A DNA stretch of 64,000 bases, taken from positions 5,637,974-5,701,973 of the forward strand of contig CAJSYZ010000007.1 in the NCBI GenBank assembly GCA_910574455.1, written 5' to 3'. The notes beneath the pieces are model-generated. The model was not told the origin of the DNA. It worked only from the letters and a program-made list of their open reading frames with translations, and ran no database searches. This DNA comes from Trichaptum fuscoviolaceum (Eukaryota; Basidiomycota; Agaricomycetes; Hymenochaetales; Trichaptaceae). The position numbers and the translations under genes are program-made. Position 1 is the stretch's first letter; the number at the start of each line of letters is the position of its first letter. Positions 32,483 through 43,809 of this stretch are shown here, in pieces.

Positions 32483-35400
32483 TTACAAGTCGTCCCTCGC
32501 AATAAAGTCACTGTAAGCTATTGCATCGTCCTCCTCATATTGCAACCCGAACTCCTCCCCATCGTCTTCGTTCCCTTCCATTCCACTACCGCGCATTATT
32601 GCCTGAGGACCAACTGGAAGATCCGCGCATACCAGATCATAGTCTCGAGCTGAAACACGATTTATTCGCTTACCCGGTTTTATTATTGCTGTGCACCCTG
32701 GCAGCTCCGTCAGCTTCTGCAGTCGCTCAAAATGAGCTTCGTTCATCGCCGATCGATAGCGCCATCTTCTCAGGAGCTCGGCTGCAAGCATAGGACTTGA
32801 GATTCTGAGGGCTTCGTGCGCGATCTTGAAGATTTCTCGTTCGTCAACAAGATGTGTTGTCAAGCGTCGAGCCTCGATATCGAGCCTCTTGATCTCATCG
32901 CGAGCACATCTGAGCTTGAAATATGCTTCCATTGCCTCACGGCATAAGGGCTTCGACCAAGTCTTTGAAGATACATCGTGTCGGGTGTCGCGAAGCAAAT
33001 CAAATTCGCCAAGGAAAGAGTACTGGACGACCTTCGCATACTGAACTCGAGGTTTCTTGACTGCGTCGGCAAGGATATTATACCGGTCGACTGCCTTTCG
33101 GATTGTCGCCGAGCGAGTCTTCAAGGCTTGAGAAATATGCGCCCTCATTTTGTAGGCGGTACCACTAATGTTCACTTTCGTAAGTTCCATTAATCTTTGG
33201 ACCACTAACCGTTCCAAATAATCTAACTGGCGCCGGTAGGCGCGTTCCCGCAAAAAACGTTTGGTAGTTGACCAACGGACTGATTTCTCAGTCCAGCGGT
33301 CGACCTCCAAGATTCCGAGTGCCTGTTCGGATAGAAGGACCCGTTGCTCAGACTTTGCGAGTTTCCCGCTGGCAAGGGTGTATGCGGCCGCGCGACGGCC
33401 CATTATGGCCTGACTTGATGATTGGCCATTTGAAGCAATATTTTCGATATCAAATAACGAGCGTGCCGTATCTCGGGCCACCCTGTATTTCATATTAAAT
33501 TTTGCAAATTATAGAGAATTTTTGAAATCACTTACTGTCGTTTGACAAGCTCCTCTAATGCTGCTACATACTCGATATCAAGATGAGGCGCTGCTGGTCC
33601 GCGACGTAAGTCTTGTAAGTACGTCTTTTCCTCTTCAAGGAATGTCTCGAAATCGTCTTCACGGACACCCAGAGTCGCGCACGCGGCAGATATAAAGCCG
33701 GGGTTCGTGTTGATGATGTCGAGTGCCTGTCTATAATTATTGTAAATAAATTGACCTAAAGAATATTCAGTAAAATGTCTTTTCCAGTACAAGAGAACAT
33801 ACTTAGCTCGGCATACTTATCATCGTCCCAGGACATGAAGTGCTGCTCGATAGCTTGCGTTCGATGAAATGCAGTGGACAAGCGAGAACTTGCCGCGACT
33901 GCATTTGATGCTGAGAACGCGCGTTCGCAGCCTTCGAAGTCTTCTATACCTAAGCCTTCGATATAAAGTGGAAGATGATTTACCTGGCACAATCGGTTGT
34001 GCGCATGTCCGTGGAAGAGATTTACAACATATCGAAGACGATGCTTGAGAGCCAAGTCGGCAAGGCTGCTTCGCTTGACTGTCGCGTTAAATGTACAGCC
34101 AATGTCGTAACCAACTGCAATATCGTCCCCGTGTTCTTCTATGAGTCGTTTTGTTATTGCCAGAGGGTATTTCCGGCTGGCAAAAAAAATTAGTAGCTGA
34201 CCAACAAAAAAAAGGGCACGCACCGTTCGCCCGAACGAATCATATCACACAAAAGGAGCAAAAATCCATGGCGACAGAAAGATGCCACAATTCCAGAAAC
34301 CGCATACATACCAAACATTTTTTTGCGGGCATCAGGCCCCGCATTTGCCCAGCGCTCCTTGCACTCTATAATACCACTGTCTTGATCCTGTTTCGCCAAT
34401 CGCTTTGCTCGAGCATTGCGCGCGTGCTGAGATGACTTTGCCATATTGTCAAATTCGAGCTCCTCATCCGTGTCATCCCAGTCAGCGTCTTCTTCTTTGT
34501 TCTCTCCGCTTCGCTGTACTAGACTTAGTTATATCATTTAATATCATGAAATTTAATACACACCTCCTCCTCAAGACAACTGTCCTTCTCAAATACATCT
34601 ACTTCTGTCTGCGTGACCCAGATATCCCTTCGTCCTGCGCGATCGTCATCTCGAGGGACTCCACTCTTCAGAGCATCGTCCACACTTTTGAGCGAGTTGT
34701 TGCCATCGATACAAAAAAGCCGACGATATCGAAGAGTCGCTTCGCCCTCAAGTTCGTACATGCACGCGGGGCATATATTTCGGACGCGCCAATTTTTGCT
34801 GTCTCGTTGTAGGGCTGCCGCTATGCGATTGTCGATAACATTTTGAATTTCAAGATAGACGTCAAATGCGATCCGGAGATGCGGGTTGAGACATCGTTCA
34901 AATGGAATCTGTATGCTGTCTTAGAGAAGGTTATAGAGAAGGTCATCTAGACTCACATTATTTTGCAAGCATAACTTCTTCGTCATTGCTTGTATACTGA
35001 AGCGGGGACACGCACGGTTGCTTTGACGGAAATCTTCTAAAGCTTGGATTGAGAACGCATACGCCGGCGTCCATGGCGCAGAACCCAGAAAGCCTTGGCG
35101 AAGGAGATCTTCATTCACGCATTGCGAGTGCGTCAGTCGGTTGAATTTTTTGATTTGAAAACCTAGACTATATTAGTTTCCGAAGACAAGACGACTCTGA
35201 TAACTCACAATCCAAGCCTATCACAGTCATTTCAAATGGCTCGCCGTCTGCGATCTCCGGACCCAAATCTTCATCCTTCCGGTGTTGATGCCAAAGAAAT
35301 GCTTCGACAAGGAAAGGGGTCTGCTTTGAAAAAGCATCATTCCTCTTTTGCGTGCGGTCTCTTCGTGTCCGATCGTCCATGTACTTGAACTGTCGCTTTC

Positions 35401-35953
35401 CGGGCCTGAAATACGATTGTCAATCTTCTTTCACCAAACCTCGAGCATAGAATTGGTAAACGCGTGGAATCGCTTGACTCGATATGAAGAAGAAGAAGGC
35501 AGTCCTAACGGAAAGAAGATGCGTGGAAGTCGGGTAAAGGAATGCGAAGAACACGAATGTGAAGTTTCAATAATAAGCTCTAAAGCAAACGTACAATTTT
35601 GAACCAAACCATGACTCTCTCAAGTCTGGAAGCAAGGATTCCTCCCCACCTGCGTGGCTCGAATACAACCCTTCATCGCCCATGGGTATCGTATTGCACG
35701 AGTCTTCTTCCGAGCCCTCAAATATTGCGTCCGATCGCCGAGAGCGATCCGCTATCATCAGGCGAGTCGCCTCTCGATCAGAGGCGTCCATAGCCATAAC
35801 TTCTTCCCTGCGCTTCGCTGCTCCTTCCTCCAATCGGTGTTTCGCATCTCGAGGATTCAAGCGAGTGCTTGACGCTATCCCGTGCGTTCCGCTACCGGTC
35901 TTGACGATAGCTCGCTTGCTGAGTCCTCGTTTGACTGGGCGTTGGCCTCGCAT
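32483..35953 (-). CDS. KDZ transposase
   Basis: A multi-exon gene starting 'MRGQRPVKRGLSK'. The N-terminal half has the charged 'RDRTQKRNDAF' block (about 35345). The catalytic region follows: 'CPACMYELEGE' then 'CIDGNNSLK' (about 34700-34770), 'FCRHGFLLLLCDMI' (about 34225-34270), 'YDIGCTFNATVKRSS' (about 34070-34110), 'VNLFHGHAHNRLCQ' (about 33985-34030) and 'GLGIEDFEGCERAFSASN' (about 33910-33960). The Asp of DGN, the Asp of YDIGC and the Glu of the IED/ER block fit the RNase H-fold triad of KDZ transposases. The C-terminal exon (32483-33493) is helical, with 'YKMRAHISQALKTR' and 'FKLRCARDEIKRLD', typical of the family. All key residues appear intact. Confidence 0.88.
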
Positions 35954-36726
35954 TGTAAAAGAAAGTCCGCTAAAATTATAAAGAGATAGGAGAGCAGGTA
36001 CGAGCCTTACAGTACAGAAGTGCAGATGGAAGTGAAAAGACGACCAGGCCACAATAGTTATAATAGATAATAATAGATGTCGATCTGACGTCGATCGCAC
36101 GTGTAGAACGCGCCTGATGGCGCTTAACCGATGGCGCTTAATTACTTTAACTGCGCGCGACTGTCAAATCTGTACCAGAATCCGTAGTTTAGGTACACAG
36201 AGTAATTAGTAGACAAAGCACTGCGGCCGTGTGGTCTATAGCTAAAAGAATGTACAGATCCGTGCGATTATACTGTATACTTAAGTACTCCAATACTAGA
36301 CTAGTGCCATCATCAATAGCCAGACGGAAACTCCCAGTTACTCAGACGCATTGTCTCTATGCGTGTCTACAACATACATGCGAGACAAGGATACGGAGTA
36401 TATAAACACATCCGTTCGTACAATTTATATGTGCGAGACGATCCTTCATCGGATCATCTTAGATCAACATCATAGTTCGTGAAGAAGAAGGAAAAGGTTC
36501 CGAAATGTCGAGGAAGCAATGAAACCACGTAATAATCGCGTGTGAACTTGTCTCGGTATAGAGACACACGCGCACGCTCCCTGGGAATGGTCACACTTTC
36601 AAAGAGATAAGTGAATTAAAATTTGCATTTAAATTTAACTCTAATTCTAATGGTACATAAAGATACTACAGACAAATGCGATTCTGAATATACTATTGGC
36701 ATAATATTTGAAGATGTAGTTAAAAA

Positions 36727-37043
36727 GATACGGGCTTACGGGGAAGGGAGATGGGCGGGTGGCGCGTCGGGGTAGGGCAACCGGGTCACCGGTTGTGTCT
36801 ACAACCGGTGACCCTTAGACCCTGGAGTGAGGGACCGGCGGTGTACACACACCGGTGACCGGAAGGACCCTTTCCAGGGTCCTAGCTGTCACCTGGCCGA
36901 ATAGCTCGAGATCTATAGAAGGTCTCGAGCTATTGGGCCAGGTATTAAAATACTTACCCTCAGCCAAACCCCAAGCACATTTGCCCGGTCACCTCACGGT
37001 GGTGTCCAGGCACTTGTGCCCCATTCCTTGGGCTCATTAGGTG
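36727..37043. repeat. KDZ right terminal inverted repeat, 317 bp
   Basis: Inverted partner of 27103-27423. It carries the same 51-bp palindrome at 36892-36942. It also has an extra hairpin near 36784-36816 (GGGTCACCGGTTGTGT...CCGGTGACCC) where the left repeat has a shorter sequence. The interval from 35954 to 36726 between the transposase start and this repeat has no gene; a short duplication of GATGGCGCTTAA lies near 36115-36140. Confidence 0.92.
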
Positions 37044-37051
37044 TGATAAAG
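37044..37051. repeat. Target site duplication (right) of the KDZ transposon
   Basis: TGATAAAG, identical to 27095-27102. Confidence 0.9.
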
Positions 37052-37729
37052 ACGTGCATTGCAGCAAAAATTATCAAGAAATAATTTAAAATTGATTCCA
37101 CTGAACAAGCTCTCATCCCGAGCACCGACCAGACAAGGATCACTGACAGATTCAGCAGTTAATGAACGGCTGTCAGTGTAAGCTGAATTCAAGCTCAGGA
37201 AAACCGGGCATGGCTCAGACTCGACTAAGGGGAGATCGAAAACATGTTACTAACCAGTAAGAGAGCCAGAGCCGACGACTTGCAGGCATCTGAATCGGGC
37301 TCCGAGCGCCATGGGAGGCGGACGCGCTTCTCGGCACCCGGATTTAATTTGAAGTCATCCTCGTTCTTGGGGAGAGAAGCGCACGGGACGGCGTCTTCAA
37401 TTCCTTGCCACCCGAGCCCACGCAAGCCAGATGGTCACGTCTCTGGGGGCACACTGGCCAGACGGTTGGACGCCCCAATGCCCAGCCTGGACAGACTAAC
37501 TGTTTTGGCACACTTACACAGACGATGAGAAACCCCCCAATGAAGTCAAAACACGCTCTGCTCACACATACCATTAATCCGTAAAGAGAATTCTATCCAT
37601 TCAGCATAATGATGAGATAAAACAGTATCTTCATTCACTTACTATTACAAATGTTGGACAAATACGAAGTCCGAGCCAACGCGGAAGCCGAGTCCCTGCG
37701 TCCCATCGCTTTTCAGAGCAGCACAGAAC
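37052..37729. other. Flank between the KDZ element and ASCC1-like copy B
   Basis: No gene recognised. It includes the 3' flank of copy B. The short chance frame at 37244-37528 has no motif. Confidence 0.45.
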
Positions 37730-38890
37730 TCAGATCAACTCTTGCCCTCCACTTTCACTCCCACCCCCGTCCAACCTGATACCCCCAACGCTAACATATT
37801 CGCCCTCCGCACCTGAGCTACCCATGAGGCAGATCTGAACCTCGTCAACATCGTACGCGCCCAGGTGTATTCGATGGCCGTGGTCACTCTGAGCCGCACG
37901 CGAGGTTGGCCTTTGAACTGGTTGGCGGGCTCGGGTCGCTGGAGTAATACCGGAAGACGATGAAGGTGACACGATCGTGGACAGGGTGGGAGGGGAGATT
38001 TCCTTGCAAGCGTCCGATGCTAGGATAGCCTCGAAGTCAAACGGGACCCGCCTTCCGTCCCGTGCGCGTGGTCTGCGGTAAACCGTGTTCAGGAGCGTGC
38101 AGTGCAACTTCAATGGCCTGTGTTCGTCTTCGACGAGACCGGCTTGGATGAACGAGGTGTTGATGAGCTCTGAAGTGTTTCAGTTTTAGTGGGTTTAGTG
38201 GGTGGTATTCGACAAAAGTACGCACCGCAAACTGCTCTTAACCTCCTATCCTCTTCACTCTCATGAGTCTCGTCCGGACCAACGAACATGACGTGCGCGT
38301 TCTCCGCCCCACCGCGCGGAGGTCGCATTACTTCGAGTGTTTTCAGCGGAACACAAAGGGGCCGGCCATCCATGATTGCAAGGACGCGGGGTCGAAGAGC
38401 CGTGAGAAGGGCGAGGGCCGTACTCACCGTCTTCTGTGTCCCCACCGTCGTAGTAGCAGAAGAGACTGACGAAAGTTTAGGCGAATCATCTTCTAGCGAC
38501 ATGACGCCAAGTGTCAAGTGCAGCCTTCGGGGCGGTATGACAATGCTTTCGTCCAACCCGGTAATGGGTGGGTCGTTTGCGAGCAAGGAAGAAGTGAAGC
38601 CAGACACGCGGGTGCGGAGATCAGGGATGTGGCCCTATCATCACACCCTTTAAGTATTCAGCGAGTCTAAAGTTGAAGAAGACGTACGAGTGGGATTGAG
38701 AGGACTATTCAGCGATGGTGAGAGGGGGAAAACAAATATAATCGAATGTCGTACAGTGTGTTAGCCGTGGTCTTGTCTGCCCGCGCCCGCCAGAGCCAGT
38801 ACGACCTCGACCTTGATCAACGCCTCCTACAACATCTCCTCCTCTCGTCCAATTATGCTGTGCTCGTCCTCGACCTGAACCTCTTCCCAT
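37730..38890 (-). CDS. ASCC1/AKAP7-like 2H-phosphoesterase domain protein, copy B (intact)
   Basis: Exons on the minus strand read as 38890-38755, 38704-38688 (a 17-nt micro-exon), 38634-38226 and 38169-37730. They total 1002 nt, or 333 residues. The joined start reads THFLSIPLGH, the classic opening of the AKAP7 2',5'-RNA-ligase-like domain. The two HxT motifs of the 2H superfamily are present: LHLTLG (His near residue 90) and LHCTLLNT (His near 210). FVGPDE and 'VQICLMGSSGAEGEY' follow the family pattern. There is no KH domain, unlike animal ASCC1. The N-terminal 40 residues are Gly/Arg-rich (RGRGRAQ, RGGD). RNA-end or cyclic-phosphate chemistry is expected from the fold; the true substrate is unknown. 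It is divergent from family X copy 3. Confidence 0.82.
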
Positions 38891-40135
38891 CGCGTTGCTT
38901 TCGACAGCCCTGATCCCACGGTGGATGGTTGACGCAAAAACTTGCATTCAAAACAGAGGTACAACGTGAGTCTTGGAGTTAACCATTAACAATGTTGAAC
39001 GGAATATAGAAAAATAGCAAGTTGAAGACAGGAAAATCGACAACTTGAAGATCGAACACAACTTCTTCAAGTTGTGATGGATGACGTCTCAATTTAACTT
39101 TAAATTCGCACGCTCAATTTATGTTCATCCTTAGTTTTCTGTTTTCGCAGCTCGCTTCCATCTCATGTTTAATGGTTGCGTGTCTCGAGCTCTTCTGTCC
39201 TGCAGTATAAATCCAGATACCACCCATCTTCAAATGTCCAAAATGCAGAACTTAGGAACTTAAGCATCCTATTGTAATGTGTAAGTGTTGTCTGAGTTGC
39301 CAAACGCCGAAGCTGATAACATTTGGCAGAAACAAGGTGGTCGGCTGCTAGCCATCCGTCACGAGTTGCATCTCCATGATGCGCCTGAGAAGAGCATCAC
39401 AGACTACTTTCTGAACAATCAAGCGCTCTCTTATTTTATTCTGCGCGCTTACACTCCTGCGAAGCGCGGTTCTACCTGTAAGTGGTACTCATTGCATTGT
39501 CCTTGGCATTCCTCGTCTCGGTGGTCAAGAGTTTCTTCTCCGTATTATGTCCATAGATGCGTTGAAAGCTGACCTATGTTTGTTTGGCAGTGCTGTTTGT
39601 GTTTGGTAGCGCTGCTTGTGTTTAGCAGTGCCGTTTGTTTAACAGTGGCACGACTTGAACTAGTACTAAGTAATCCTTGTCAATGGTACCTTGGCGTCTG
39701 CCAGCGGATTCCATTTTAAGCCATGGCTAAGGCACATCAACTTCCAATCATGTGCCGGCTAAGTAGTCATCTCCTCCCACTGTAGCTCGCCATCAGAAAT
39801 GCACAAGAAAGTCGGGCTCAGGCTGTGCCCTCTAGACATTTCATTTGCGCCGAAGATACGACTCAATCAGTAAACACAGCCCTTAAAATGAAGACGTCTG
39901 ATTTCATATCCATGACCGTGCTTGACTTGCGGAGATTAGAGGACCTCGTGTTCTGCGCATTGCGCTCGCCTATGCACAGGTATGAGTGATGGATACAATG
40001 TGCTTGCAGATACTAGTAGCATTGCCTTTGCGTGGGCGGCCGTGGCATTAAAAGACCCGCACCATAGCCCCCTAACGACAAGCTTGCCCCCATCAGTCTA
40101 CGTCTACAAGCCATCTCACACCAACTCTTCACATC
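38891..40135. promoter_or_regulatory. Shared upstream region of ASCC1-like copy B and family X copy 3
   Basis: A divergent spacer of 1.25 kb, related to 23246-24417. It has an inverted CAACTTGAAG / CTTCAAGTTG pair (39039-39080) and several TTTGGCAGTGCTGTTTGT-like direct repeats (about 39575-39640). A CCCCCTAACGACAAG block lies about 65 bp before the family X start, as in copy 2. Confidence 0.45.
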
Positions 40136-42388
40136 ATGTCTAACGCAATCAAACGAGCCATCGCGAAACGCAGGGAGAAGAGAGCCCGCCGAGATTACGA
40201 AAGGAATCTCAAGTACATTAACAACGATTTTGGTCCTATTGCCTCCGCCTTGAATCTCCTTGGCGCCCCGTTCAATGTAGGTAACGAACACAAAACCGTC
40301 AAGGATGGAACGAGCTCCGTGAGCTCATTTTCAACGATGGCAACGACGGACGACAACCGTGGAGCCGGATGGACGGTGGACAAGTACTTCTATCAGCCTG
40401 TCGGAAGAAGAATCGAAAAGATCGCATTCCGAATCACAATGCCGCTTCTTTCACCGTTCAGAATCTTTCAGTACATCGAGGAGCACCATTTTAAAGAACA
40501 GCTCTATTACTATTTTTCTCCGTACCCACTATATCCAATTGATTTGAAGACTGTATATTCAGCTGGACTGGACTCTCTAGTTCATCAGACACGGTGAGTG
40601 TGTCCAATGCTCTTAAGGAATGTTATTAATAAAGGCTTTCCAGGTCAAATTCACTCATGCGGTCTTCAGCAGCTCTTTCGGCACTTATTCGCTTATGTCC
40701 TACGGATCAAAATATAACCGACTTCATCTACCTTGTTCACAAACAAATAGGCCATCCTAGCTTGGCTCCAACGTTAATTGATAGTGATACCCAGGAAAAG
40801 AAGTGCTATCTCTTCTTGATGACACTTATATGGGCACATCCTAGTGTTAGTGGGGATCGTCTCAGACATTGTTATAACAACAACTATACTCAGATCCGTC
40901 GTTCATACCTAAAAAAGACGTTGCTGAAGCTTGTGAACTCTTGGCGGTAAGTTTTCTATATAAATCTTACACCACTTTCTGATTGAGCTCAACAGTTTTC
41001 CGAACAAGGATGCCTTTGCTATTATGTCTGAAGCATCTCTTCACTTCGCGCAAGCTGTATTCGAACCCTTGTCGCGTTTGGACCACCCAGAAGACATCGA
41101 ACTAGTGTATTTCTTCACCATTTTCATCGTCCGCTTCATTCCGTTCATACATAACAATTCTACTCGGCCTACCTGTGGACAACAGACACAGCAACTTTGC
41201 CATATGCTGCTGTTGACATTCTTGCGCTGGCTTGATTCGGCTTTGTCCTTACTTGCAACCAAGTTACATCAGAGTATGAGATCGATCTGTACACCACATA
41301 TATTGCAAACTAAACTTGCGATAGACAGTCTGCTCTTGCAGTACGTGGAAATGCATTTTATTTTCCGGCTCTGATATTCACCCCGATATAGTGAGCCCGT
41401 ATTTGTAACTCTACTTCCTGTATCAACGTATGACCTGCGTTCATTTAAAGGACTTCCCGAGGAAGCACTACCAAGGAATCGACGACACTGCGGAGAACAA
41501 TTGGCCATCACAGACACATTCATCAGGGCTTCCATAGCTAAAAATCAACGCCTCTTGACGTCTCTTGACGAGCTCGAGCGAGAGATTCGGGACAGCAAGT
41601 CCAGACCAATTCTCGAAGGCAAGTGAGCAAGTTAGATCATGTCTTCTTAACCTGAACAAACAATCTCACATCTTAGGGAGCCAGATGTTCTTTGATTTTA
41701 GTGAATATTCGCTCGGTCAAGCGCGTTGTGTGAATGTGTTCCAAAGCGAGGCAACGGAAGAGTTTTTGAGAGCGAGAAGGGGTGAATTTTGGGATGGCTG
41801 GATGACATACAAGCTACGATGCCAGGTGCGACATGAATGGGGGATATATCTCTGTTCGAACTATGATTGGGACCGGGACACAACGAGATGCCTGAAACGT
41901 CTCTTCGAGCTTCCGGAGGAAGGAATAGCACCACCTGCGCCCATTGCCACTGTATCTCTGGACGGAGGAAACGTGGATACGTGGAACGTTTCTACAGAGA
42001 TAAGTCTTCCGAAGCAGATGAGGGTTGCATACAAGTCTGCCACAGGCGAGACAAGGTACAAGACATTCATTTCTTGTCCATCGTCCGAGGATGTCGTATC
42101 TACCAGTGAGTTGGAACAGGTCCTTGAGATTCAAGACAAGACGCTGACCACTACCCAGAGGCCGCCGTTGAACGCAAAGAAGCCGATGACAATGCAGCAC
42201 CAATGCCAGAGATCGAATCAGAGCTCGGGGTGAATCAAGGTGGCGAGAAGAAGAACAAAGCCTCATTGATCCCAGAGAAGCCGCACAGCGGAGCAGACGA
42301 AGGTGCCCGAGAGGAATTAGAAGCCGTTGTTGACGAGGGTGGCTGCGATACGCTTCCAGCGCAAGGAGGGAGCGAAGGGGTACGGTGA
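40136..42388 (+). pseudogene. Family X, copy 3 (N-terminal part open, C-terminal tail frameshifted)
   Basis: Exons read as 40136-40593, 40644-40946, 40996-41340, 41392-41622 and from 41681 on. The last junction works in frame with an AG at 41679-41680. All conserved blocks are present: SSVSSFSTMATTDD, DKYFYQPVGRRIEK, 'SSAALSALIRL', 'WGIYLCSNYDWDRD' and 'LKRLFELPEEG'. The original frame stops at 42231-42233. The acidic tail continues in another frame ('MPEIESELGVNQ') and stops at 42388. The conserved end reads D-stop-ISICSLD at about 42467-42493, where the orphan fragment has Gln in place of the stop. The protein could still be made in truncated form, so this may be a gene with a decaying tail and not fully dead. 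Confidence 0.7.
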
Positions 42389-42738
42389 TGGTGGTAACTT
42401 CACCAGAAACAACGTCTTGGTGGAACTATTGAAGAACCACGAGGCGGTTCCGGGTCAGCACTACGACTAGATATCTATCTGCTCATTGGATTAGGTGCGC
42501 TATGGAGGTCTTCGATCGATGGAATAGGAGGATTTCGTAGAGCTGAATAGACGGATAGATGGGAGGACTTTATCATTGACGGTAAACTGCATTTCTGGGC
42601 CGAATGACATGGGCGCCGCGTGTATCTGTATTTATTTTGTATTCAAATTGGCATTGAGAAAATTGGCTTTTCTATAAGCACGAAAGAGCGTACCATGAGT
42701 CCGTAAGGAGAGTCCTCAAGAACTCATCTGCAACAGGC

Positions 42739-43188
42739 ATGACGAGGTACAAGACAATTATGATCTACCCATCGACCGATGACGTTGCATTGGTGGGAGA
42801 ATCATCCAATGTCGTAGGAGGGCATCACGAGCCAGGTCACCCAGGAGAAGAAGAAACCGAGGATGAAGCAGAGGTTAACACGAACGAATACGGCGATTCA
42901 GCATCAGAACCGGAGGCCGAACTGGAGCTTGGAGTGAAGCAGGTTGTCGTCTCGCTCATTCCAGAAGAGCCAAGCTGCGGAGTACGCGTAGAAGATCGGG
43001 AGGGATCAGAGCATGTCGCGCACAAGAACAGTGATACACCACGCACGCAAGGAGTAGGGCTTGAACCAACGAATAGCGGATGTGGTGACGGTTCCACCAC
43101 CGACACCGGATTGGAGGACTTGATGCACGCCCTTGCTGCGACTAAGGAGGAGCACGCCGACCAGATATCCATTTGCTCGTTGGACTAG
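42739..43188 (+). pseudogene. Orphan C-terminal exon of family X
   Basis: It starts abruptly at about 42729 inside the last-exon sequence (ATGMTRYKTIMI) and runs to the intact ISICSLD end. It is much closer to copy 2 (shared 'GESSNVVGGHHEPGHPGEEE') than to adjacent copy 3. There are no upstream exons, so it is a partial duplicate of a copy-2-like gene placed behind copy 3. It preserves the C-terminus that copy 2 has lost. Confidence 0.75.
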
Positions 43189-43809
43189 GCTTCTAATGGG
43201 ACCCAAGTGCGCTGGAAGAGGAGGAGGGCATGAAGGCATGAATGAATGGGTTAAAGGACTTTGTCGATGATGATCGACTGCGTTTCTTGATTGAATTTTA
43301 TGGGCGTCAAATGAGGCGCCGGGTATATCTTTTTGTTTCGAATGTAGAGACCGTAGTTGGCAGATTTCAATTTGCATGGGTGGGTGTACTGAATTTTGAC
43401 GGGGATGTGCGATTGAAGACCAGGACGTTGAAAAGGAAAAGAATCTGGGACAGAAGAATAATCAGCGATGTCTTCCCGGTTGTGCGGGCTGTTCAGAAAG
43501 ATTAACCGAGCAATAGCAGCAATGTAAGACAATCAAGCTGTATGCTCGCATCCGTGAGAGAACAAGTCGGTAATGCGAAGTCACGTCCCAACGGAAGTTC
43601 TCAGCGCACGTAAGTTACGATGAAAAGCGCCCGTGGTGCAGATGGCGATGTCCTCGCATAAATCACAAACTCAAAAGAAGCCCAAATAATTAATGTAGTG
43701 ATGCAGATAGATCATAATTTTATTCACGTACTAATACAAATTCCAAAATAGAATCTGTTTGGAAATGTGGTCCAACATCCCATTGAAATCCAGGCCGAGG
43801 CCAGATACT

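Larger units (their letters stand above)
27103..37043 (-). mobile_element. Complete KDZ-superfamily DNA transposon, 9941 bp
   Basis: The element is bounded by long terminal inverted repeats starting CACCTAATGA at both ends and by a perfect 8-bp duplication. Inside are three genes, all on the minus strand: a KDZ transposase (32483-35953), an uncharacterised protein (29897-31475) and a protein with an HMG-box-like segment (27648-29476). KDZ (Kyakuja-Dileera-Zisupton) elements are known from fungi and often carry extra genes. Open frames, near-identical ends and an unchanged target duplication indicate recent insertion. It inserted in the 3' flank of family X copy 2. Confidence 0.93.

Noticed and set aside
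27648..36100. TET/JBP dioxygenase gene, which sometimes accompanies KDZ transposons
   Set aside because: Neither accessory protein shows the HxD...H iron-binding pattern of that family.
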